64,000 nucleotides of DNA. It comes from Lampris incognitus (lineage: Eukaryota; Chordata; Actinopteri; Lampriformes; Lampridae). Every line of letters begins with the position of its first letter. Position 1 is the stretch's first letter. The stretch covers positions 24,944,873-25,008,872 of the forward strand of contig NC_079214.1 of assembly GCF_029633865.1 (NCBI RefSeq), in the 5' to 3' direction. The position numbers and the translations under genes were made by a program. The notes under the pieces are model-generated. The model was given only the letters and a program-made list of their open reading frames with translations, ran no database searches and was not told the DNA's origin. Of the stretch, positions 57,589 to 64,000 are shown piece by piece.

Positions 57589-58812
57589 TACACTCACCGG
57601 CCACTTTATTAGGCACACCTGTCCAACTGCTCGTTAACGCAAATTTCTAATCAGCCAATCACATGGCAGCAACTCAATGCATTTAGGCATGTAGACATGG
57701 TCAAGACGATCTGCTGCAGTTCAAACCGAGCATCAGAATGGGGAAGAAAGGTGATTTAAGTGACTTTGAACGTGGCATGGTTGTTGGTGCCAGACGGGCT
57801 GGTCTGAGTATTTCAGAAACTGCTGATCTGCTGGGATTTTCACGCACAACCATCTCTAGGGTTTACAGAGAATGGTCCGGAAAAGAGAAAATATCCAGTG
57901 AGCGGCAGTCCTGTGGGCGAAAATGCCTTGTTGATGCCAGAGGTCAGAGGAGAATGGCCAGACTGGTTCGAGCTGATAGAAAGGCAACAGTAACTCAAAT
58001 AACCACTCATTACAACCGACGTATGCAGAAGAGCATCTCTGAACGCACAACACGTCGAACCTTGAGGCAGATGGGCTACAGCAGCAGAAGACCACACCGG
58101 GTGCCACTCCTGTCAGCTAAGAACAGGAAACTGAGGCTACAATTCGCACAGGCTCACCAAAATTGGACAATAGAAGATTGGAAAAACGTTGTCTGGTCTG
58201 ATGAGTCTCGATTTCTGCTGCGACATTCGGATGGTAGGGTCAGAATTTGGCGTCAACAACATGAAAGCATGGATCCATCTTGCCTTGTATCAACGGTTCA
58301 GGCTGGTGGTGGTGGTGTAATGGTGTGGGGGATATTTTCTCGGCACATTTTGGGCCCCTTAGTACCAATTGAGCATCGTGTCAACGCCACAGCATACCTG
58401 AGTATTGTTGCTGACCATGTCCATCCCTTTATGACCAAAGTGTTCCCATCTTCTGATGGCTACTTCCAGCAGGATAATGCGCCATGTCATAAAGCTCGAA
58501 TCATCTCAGACTGGTTTCTTGAACATGACAATGAGTTCACTGTACTCAAATGGCCTCCACAGTCACCAGATCTCAATCCAATAGAGCACCTTTGGGATGT
58601 GGTGGACCGGGAGATTCGCATCATGGATGTGCAGCCGACAAATCTGCAGCAACTGCGTGATGCTATCATGTCAATATGGACCAAACTCTCTGAGGAATGT
58701 TTCCAGTACCTTGTTGAATCTATGCCACGAAGGATTAAGGCAGTTCTGAAGGCAAAAGGGGGTCCAACCCGGTACTAGCAAGGTGTACCTAATAAAGTGG
58801 CCAGTGAGTGTA
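57589..58812 (+). mobile_element. Tc1/mariner DD36E element (Incomer-like), apparently whole
   Basis: Inverted ends of about 30 bp, CACTCACCGGCCACTTTATT at the left and its inverse at the right with about two mismatches, TA on both sides, 1224 bp. It contains a single uninterrupted 346-codon transposase gene. Size, short ends and DD36E spacing fit the Incomer branch described in animals. Ends and coding region show no visible damage, so this could still be an active copy or a very recent insertion. Confidence 0.9.
57738..58778 (+). CDS. DD36E Tc1-type transposase, intact
   Basis: The enzyme would cut and paste its own element at TA sites in the nucleus. The frame starts MGKKGDLSDFERGMVVGARR (ATG at 57738, 149 bp inside the element) and ends KAKGGPTRY. 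Two helix-turn-helix motifs occupy about residues 8-45 and 70-120, with the linker SCGRKCLVDARGQ where most relatives have a GRP-type hook. The catalytic triad is D155 (WSDESRF), D246 (QQDNAPCHK) and E283 (LNPIEHLW), 36 residues apart. A Gly-rich box (QAGGGGVMVWG) sits at 189-198. The length is that expected for the family and no stop or shift is seen. It lies in the large pias1 intron, opposite to pias1, without any host promoter evident. Confidence 0.92.
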   Translation: MGKKGDLSDFERGMVVGARRAGLSISETADLLGFSRTTISRVYREWSGKEKISSERQSCGRKCLVDARGQRRMARLVRADRKATVTQITTHYNRRMQKSISERTTRRTLRQMGYSSRRPHRVPLLSAKNRKLRLQFAQAHQNWTIEDWKNVVWSDESRFLLRHSDGRVRIWRQQHESMDPSCLVSTVQAGGGGVMVWGIFSRHILGPLVPIEHRVNATAYLSIVADHVHPFMTKVFPSSDGYFQQDNAPCHKARIISDWFLEHDNEFTVLKWPPQSPDLNPIEHLWDVVDREIRIMDVQPTNLQQLRDAIMSIWTKLSEECFQYLVESMPRRIKAVLKAKGGPTRY

Positions 58813-58831
58813 TATGTGTGTGTGTGTGTGT

Positions 58832-59088
58832 GTAGTTTGCTTGTTCTCCCCATGTCTGCGTGGGTTTCCTCCGGGTGCTCCGGTTTCCACCCACAGTCCA
58901 AAGACATGCAGGTCAGGTGAATCAGCCATACTAAATTGTCCCTAGGTGTGAATGTGTGTGTGTGTGGGTCCTGTGATGGACTGGCAGCCTGTCCAGGGTG
59001 TCTCCCGACCTGCCGCCCAGTGACTGCAGGGATAGGCTCCAGCATCCCTGCGACCCTGTGCAGGGTAAGCGGTTTGGATAATGGATGG
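58832..59088 (+). repeat. Interspersed repeat with (TGGA) tail, longest copy
   Basis: Begins TAGTTTGCTTGTTCTCCCCA and includes CAAAGACATGCAGGTCAGGT, GATAGGCTCCAGCATCCCTG and ATGGATGGA. It shows that the short copies at 10866, 48372 and 62598 are 5'-truncated, as expected for retroposition. Confidence 0.8.
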
Positions 59089-59133
59089 AGACACACACAT
59101 ATATATATATATACACACATATATACTATACAT

Positions 59134-59192
<59 letters not shown>

Positions 59193-59484
59193 TCACAGTG
59201 TAGTGTTTCTAAACATTCACAGAACAAAATCCAAAAATACACACCTACAGTCACTACCTTAAAGAAACTTGGCATTCACCGAGCCTGCCCTGACCCATAC
59301 TTGATCCCAAACAAAGTATTTATCTAATTTCAAACAGTGTTGCCATCTTGCAATGAAGGAACATCAACAAAGAAGCATAGGCTACACTCAGCCATAAACA
59401 CAAATTATAAAATGGCTTCCCGTTCTTTGAGCTCATAAAGCTACATGAAATAATGTATGTGTCTGTGAGAAGTATTACATGGTG

Positions 59485-59682
59485 TCACCCAGCATGACTT
59501 TTTATTGTGGAGCCTTCCAGCATATTAGTGTAGAACGTGGTTGGTGGTAAAAGGGTTTTGCAGGTATTTTGTTCTGCCTGAGAACATTTGAACATTTCTT
59601 TCTGATATACATAATCATAGTTATGTGCATGTGCAGCTTTGCGGTGTACCAAATAAAGAAAAAGTACCAAAACCACTAACAA
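59485..59682 (-). other. Left-arm copy of a small conserved open frame
   Basis: About 65 codons: LVVLVLFLYLVHRKAAHAH then CKTLLPPTTFYTNMLEGSTI and KSHAG. The hydrophobic start resembles a signal peptide. The partner lies at 61686-61901. No known family. Confidence 0.25.
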
Positions 59683-59849
59683 GTTAATACACTCCAGCTG
59701 GGCTTCACCCTATTAGAGACAGGCTAGAATTGAGCACGTTCTCTAGCTAGCTCACACATCTTCGCAACAAAAACAAATTCAGAAGCCATTTATACCCTTA
59801 CCCACTGTGTGTATGCATGTGTGCATGTGTGCATGCGTATTTATGTGTC

Positions 59850-59910
<61 letters not shown>

Positions 59911-61685
59911 TTAACTACCTTGTGGGGTCAAAATTAGCAATGTTAGTATTCTTTATTTAAACTAGTAGGTACGGCTAATCACAAGCTACCTTGCAACTAG
60001 TGCTCCCCCAGGTTTCAAGAGTAAGTACACTAACAATAAAAACTTTGTGTCAGTATAACCAAAGGGTAAAATTTAACATTTTTCCCCACACAATGTAGGC
60101 TGCAGATTAGCTGTGCTAAAGTTGAATCATAGCCTAGTTACGCTAGTTCTTACACAAAGCTCTACCTTGGTGAGCTGTCCAGGTATATTTAAGAGACCCA
60201 CTTTTAACAATTTCCTCTTTTGAAACTGTCTATTAAAACATTACCATCCACAATTGATTAACTGGGGTACAATCTCTGCAAAATTTGCTCATGCTGTACA
60301 GAGAATAAATGAGAGTGTGAGAGACGCTAGCACAAGTTTTATTAAGTTTTTGCAGGTACTTTCTGCTTCTTGTGTAATTATCCTGACTTTGGTAGTTACT
60401 TCAAAATCTATGAAAGAAAGCATGTCCTCATATAGCCACAGCAACTGTGCTATACATTAGCATTGGTAAGACATATCAATAGCCTACTCATCAGAATATA
60501 TATATATATACAACATAGATGAAGAAGAAAAAATGTCCTACTCTCTTGGAGAGAGAGGGGTGAGTGTAGTATTCAGTTGGTTGCAATCTGCAATCTCACC
60601 ACTAGATGCCATTAAATCCTACATACTCGTCCTTTTATTTCACTTTTAATGATCTTTTGGGAAGCGATTAAAAAGATCTCCTTTTCCCTTGCCCCCTCTA
60701 GTTGTAAAAACCTACGGCACAAAAAAGCTACCTAACTTGTCAAAATTGGATGAAAAAAAAAAATTCAGCTGAAATGTCTCCAGATTCCTGCCAACATGGT
60801 GTTGTTTTGATCAAGGCAGAATCATACTGGGATGGTGTGAAACCCATCTACCGGTGCTCCATACACTATGTTATGTCTGTAAGATGGGAGCTTGGCAGAG
60901 CCAGTGTAATATGAGTGGAAAGTGAAAGTGTATCCCCATTTGTGTTTTTGTAATGTGTTTGTGAAAACTGAGCAATACATGTCTGGTTTGTACATGTTTC
61001 TTTATTAGCAATGAATATACCTTATCTTTGTTAAACAATGCTAGACAGTACGAAAAATTAGTCATCTAAACTTAGCGTTGTTAGTCCTTTTTAATTGCAA
61101 TAACCTGAAGAGACAAAAGATTCTAATGTACCCCACTATTGTATCCCGGTTAATCAATTGCGGATGGTAACGTTTTAATAGACAGTTTCAAAACAGAAAA
61201 TTGTTAAAAATGGGTCTCTTAAATATACCTGGGCAGCTCACTGAGGTAGAGCTTTGTGTAGGGAACACTAGCGTAACTAGGCTATGATTCAACTTTAGCG
61301 CAGCTAGTCTGCAGGCTACACTGTGTGGAGAAAAAAATGCTAAATTTTTCCCCTTCAGTTATACTGACACAAAGTTGTTATTGTTAGCGTACTTATTCTT
61401 GAAACCGGGGGGGACACTAGTTGCAAGGTAGCTTGTGCAAGCTTGTGCTTGTGCGTACCTACTGGTTTGCATAAAGAATACTAACATTGCTAATTTTGAC
61501 CCCACAAGGTAGTTAAGTGTACATATATTATATATGACACAAAAATATGCATGCAGACATACACATGCATACACACAGTGGGTAAGGGTAGGAATGGCTT
61601 CTGAATTTGTTTTTGTTTCGAAGATGTGTGAGCTAGCTAGAGAACGTGCTCAATGCTAGCCTGTCTCTAACAGGGTGAAGCCCTG

Positions 61686-61901
61686 GTGGAGTGTATTAAC
61701 TTGTTAGTGGTTTTGGTACTTTTTCTTTATTTGGTACACCCCAAAGCTGCACATGCACATATCCATGATTATGTATATCAGAAAGAAGTTACACTCAAAT
61801 GTTTTCGAGCAGAACAACATACATGCAAAGCCCTTTTACCACCAACCACGTCCTACACTGATATGCTAGAAGGCTCCACAATAAAAAGTCATGCTGGGTG
61901 A
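61686..61901 (+). other. Right-arm copy of a small conserved open frame
   Basis: 71 codons: MECINLLVVLVLFLYLVHPK then CKALLPPTTSYTDMLEGSTI and KSHAG. It keeps the same frame and stop as the left-arm copy although the arms differ at about one base in eight and by an in-frame 3-nt indel. Could be a small secreted peptide gene of the element or chance. Confidence 0.25.
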
Positions 61902-62597
61902 CACCATGTAAAACTTCTCACAGACGCATCATTATTTCATATAGCTTTATGGACTCAGAGTGGGAAGTAATTTTATAATTTGCGTTTATGGCTGAGTGTA
62001 GCCTATGCTTCTTTGTTGATTATCCTTCACTGCGAGATGGCAACACTGTTTGAAACGAGATAAATACTTTGGGATCAAGTATGGGTCAGGGCATGGCTTG
62101 GTGAATGCCAGGTTTCTTTTAGGTAGTGACTGTAGGTATGTATTATTGGCTTTTGTGTTGTGAATGTTTAGAAACACTACACTGTGGCTTTTATAGTTGA
62201 TATTATTTATGACACTGTCTGCTTCCTCCACAGCGATGACAGAGTAAAGTCAGCTATGGAACAATAATAGGGATTCAGTATTAAGGACACTTACAGGGGC
62301 TGCATCCAGACCTTCTGACTGAAGGACTGTTTCCCTACTCAATGATGCTGCATTGATGCCCATATGTTGACATCCTGCTAATATCAATTACATTTTATCC
62401 ATAATTTGTTGATTTTCACATTTGTCAGACATGGGAAGGGTGGGTGGGAGAGTTAATGCATAGGTTGGAGTTGTTGAGCCATTTCAACTTCTTTGTAGAC
62501 TTGGGTAGTTCTACTTGTGAGGGGGATGTAGGCTATGAATTTAGCTCCAATTAAAGATATTTTTTCTCCAGATTCAAATTACATAACAACTATATTT

Positions 62598-62722
62598 ACA
62601 ATGGCCTGGTGGCCTGTCCAGGGTGTCTCCCTGCCTGCCGCCAAATGACTGCTGGGATAGGCTCCAGTATCCCTGTGACCCTGAGAGCAGGATTAGCGGT
62701 TTGGATAATGGATGGATGCTGT
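62598..62722 (+). repeat. Interspersed repeat with (TGGA) tail, copy 4
   Basis: AATGGCCTGGTGGCCTGTCC to ATAATGGATGGATG, as at 10866 and 48372. Confidence 0.75.
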
Positions 62723-64000
62723 AATTTATGTTTCTATTTTCTTTACAATAAACAGCCACTTACTCCCAACACGCATATGTAATGCATTTTACATTGCAAT
62801 GTAATGCATGTTTCCCCCCAGCTAGTCAGTGGGCGCTCCCAGTATGTCCGTTGTGTGAAAGTGGGGTTTTGCATTGGCTATTGAGGAGCCTTTGCTGAGT
62901 AAACCTAGTGTGTTGACAGGTGTGGGATTGCCTGACCATTGCAATACATTTTGCTAAGGATGCTAAGTGAGCTATTTAAATGACTATACATCCCATCTTA
63001 GAGGAGGCTTGTACAACTTGTAGCACTTTGCAAGTACATAAGTTTGTGTGGAAAAGCTTTTGGATGTATGCAAAATATTCTAACGTGTGGTGTGTATGTA
63101 TGTATGTGTATGTGTGTGTGTTTTAGGAGTTTCCCAGTCTCTTCTAATTTAGAAATAAGATTAGAAGGGCAATGTCAATCATACTCTGTGCTGCAAAAAG
63201 ACGGTTTCAGGATACTTGCAAAATCTGATTCCTTTAAATCTGTTTTCTTTAATAAAACATATTTTTCCTTAATGATAACAGGTACAAGATCAAATTACCT
63301 CAGTACACTCTCAACAACCCTGGCACATGATTTCGATTTTCACTGACGTGCATTGTGGGGAATAATGAATTGCAGTGCTATGGGAAAAGTCACATTTTAT
63401 TTCTATATCTTATTATGAATGGGACATTAACAAAACTGACTGTTCTCTGCAGTTTGGCAACATATACTATGCTCAGTGGTACTGTTAGATCTGTAATAAG
63501 ACAGTTGTATGTTGGTGAACCAGCTAATTAAGGACCCAGTCACACAATCATTGCTGAATGTCTGGCTCATTCCCACAGTAGATTTTGATAGTGTTTGCTT
63601 TGCTCTCTTATAATCTCAGAATTTTGTGACGGCAGAGTGGTATGGGGACCTCCGTCATTGTGCATACTGTGTAAAGCAATGGTTGATTTATTTTGAGGGC
63701 GTGGATTTTCGTTAATGAATTTATCTTTCACAATTCTTGAGGGACAGCAACACAATGATTCTGCTTTTAGTGTTTTGTATAAACTAGAGGTTGCACTAGG
63801 TTGCAAGGGGGGTGTTAATTTTCACATACAAGCGTTTACATTTTATATATCTTGTCGATGTGGTTTTGAGACGCCAATCCTTAAGTATTCCTAACTGTAT
63901 CAAAAACAACTGGCTAGGCTAGGGCATACTGGTGCTTAATTCATCTTCGCAAAACAGAATGCAGGGAGTAAATGCACAAGTCATTACTGTTGCTTTGTGT
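62723..64000 (-). other. Large pias1 5' intron, right part
   Basis: No SAP-domain exon, RNA gene or clear repeat recognised up to the window edge, apart from a short TATG/TG tract at 63093-63120. Confidence 0.45.

Larger units (their letters stand above)
59191..62189. repeat. 3-kb inverted repeat: two arms of about 1.06 kb around an 864-bp spacer
   Basis: The left arm 59191-60273 is the inverse of the right arm 61138-62189. Examples: AGTCACAGTGTAGTGTTTCT at the left edge faces AGAAACACTACACTGTGGCT-type sequence at the right edge; CATCCACAATTGATTAACTG (60246) faces GGTTAATCAATTGCGGATGG (61149). By eye a 105-bp sample differs at about 12%, so the arms are old. The left arm carries a (TA)n expansion (59850-59905) that the right lacks. 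No transposase, terminal repeat or target duplication is recognised. Either a giant non-autonomous fold-back element or a local inverted duplication in the pias1 intron. Confidence 0.9.

Noticed and set aside
43523-64000. Search for the pias1 SAP-domain exon
   Set aside because: No SAP-like frame with flanking splice sites was found, so the exon is taken to lie beyond the window.

Overview
The window looks like teleost fish nuclear DNA. Vertebrate-type split genes are scattered through AT-rich introns full of Tc1/mariner, Penelope-like, L1/Tx1-type LINE, hAT and tRNA-derived SINE copies, with long CA, GA and TA microsatellites. The species cannot be named from the sequence.

Two host genes are well supported, both on the minus strand. 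morf4l1 (MRG15) is complete: 12 coding exons between 20753 and 6690 join to 972 nt, i.e. 323 codons plus stop, with a chromodomain, a basic linker and an MRG domain. pias1 is partial: 11 exons from 43522 to 31316 carry the PINIT region, SP-RING, SUMO-interacting motif and Ser-rich tail; the SAP-domain exons must lie beyond 64000. A short possible first exon of a uaca-like gene sits at 3962-4009 (minus) under a CRE/CCAAT promoter-like region. Between the two main genes lies a decayed RXFP3/RXFP4-like peptide receptor (25745-26690, minus) interrupted by a 118-bp fold-back insertion.

Layout: 1-4.3 kb, intergenic with a SINE and the possible uaca promoter; 6.2-20.9 kb, morf4l1 with a Tc1 and three Penelope-like copies in its introns; 21.2-25.2 kb, an almost whole DD38E Tc1-type element, an L1/Tx1 LINE remnant and SINEs; 25.7-26.7 kb, receptor pseudogene; 27.3-43.5 kb, pias1 3' region and exons, with a 0.5-kb hairpin-forming repeat, a MITE and a LINE split by a Tc1 in introns; 43.5-64 kb, apparently a very large 5' pias1 intron with a composite hAT, LINE tails, four retro/DNA element remnants, an intact 346-codon DD36E transposase gene, and a 3-kb inverted repeat (59191-62189).

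Functionally the two host genes are both chromatin/transcription regulators (histone-mark reader of NuA4/Sin3-type complexes; SUMO E3 ligase). Nothing in the sequence shows that they work together. The most unusual content is structural: large palindromes, nested insertions with readable target-site duplications, and Tc1-type elements of three catalytic spacings (DD34E, DD36E, DD38E) in one stretch.
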